Shown: positions 5,529-5,532 of the stretch, piece by piece | Layout of the letters: each line of letters begins with the position of its first letter | Numbering within the stretch: position 1 is the stretch's first letter | Source: an uncultured Kordia sp. | Lineage (GTDB): Bacteria; Bacteroidota; Bacteroidia; Flavobacteriales; Flavobacteriaceae | Length of the DNA stretch: 5,532 bases | Direction: 5' to 3' | NCBI GenBank assembly: GCA_913054565.1 | Contig: CAJXHW010000137.1 | Coordinates: 1-5,532, forward strand | Position numbers and translations under genes: made by a program | The notes under the pieces: generated by a model | Told to the model about the DNA's origin: nothing | Database searches by the model: none | The model's input: the letters and a program-made list of their open reading frames with translations, nothing else

Positions 5529-5532
5529 TGAC

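Larger units (their letters stand above)
5437..5532 (-). promoter_or_regulatory. Upstream region of the TauE/SafE gene, cut by window edge
   Basis: These 96 AT-rich bases contain no recognisable gene on either strand. They hold two inverted repeats, listed separately. On the minus strand TTATTTTG (5499-5492) is a one-mismatch version of the TAnnTTTG -7 box and overlaps the larger palindrome, so it is the best promoter guess, but it is weak. No GTAAC half-site like that of the downstream promoter was found here. Whether an upstream gene reads into this region cannot be seen. Confidence 0.35.

Overview
The window is AT-rich and looks like chromosomal DNA from a member of the Bacteroidota, most likely the Flavobacteriaceae. 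The grounds are the base composition, the absence of convincing Shine-Dalgarno sequences ahead of the genes, a perfect Bacteroidota-type -7 promoter box (TAnnTTTG) ahead of the largest gene, and the flavobacterial character of the proteins. No RNA gene, insertion sequence, CRISPR array or phage gene was seen. Coding density is high: every non-coding gap is under 100 bases.

Layout. Positions 1-655 (minus) hold a 3'-truncated alpha/beta-hydrolase. A 56-base divergent intergenic region with a 9-bp inverted repeat separates it from a membrane fatty-acid-hydroxylase/sterol-desaturase family gene (712-1587, plus). That gene ends only two bases from the stop codon of the next, convergent gene. From there to the right edge everything is on the minus strand. 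In transcription order: a TauE/SafE-type anion exporter (5436-4627), a CstB-like persulfide dioxygenase-rhodanese fusion (4548-3148), a single-domain rhodanese (3137-2820), a small heavy-metal-associated (HMA) protein (2757-2485), a thioredoxin (2482-2186) and a TPMT-like S-adenosylmethionine methyltransferase (2186-1590). The last three are nearly fused: a 2-base gap, then a TAATG stop/start overlap.

How the genes work together (inference). The six minus-strand genes look like a reactive-sulfur module. The fusion protein would oxidise low-molecular-weight persulfides to sulfite and, through its rhodanese domain, make thiosulfate. The small rhodanese and thioredoxin would carry or reduce sulfane sulfur. 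TauE/SafE would export sulfite, thiosulfate or a related anion. The HMA protein adds a soft-metal (Cu-like) or cysteine-based element. The terminal methyltransferase resembles thiol/thiopurine methylases and could methylate sulfide or thiols. The set parallels the staphylococcal cst locus (tauE, cstB) but has no sulfide:quinone reductase in view.

Regulation. The most notable non-coding feature is ahead of the fusion gene. A GTAAC-N4-GTTAC palindrome, with CRP/FNR-type geometry, lies 22 bases upstream of the TAnnTTTG box, which centres it near -41. No recognisable -33 element is present. This is the layout of a class II activator-dependent promoter. Two further inverted repeats lie upstream of the TauE gene at the right edge of the window.
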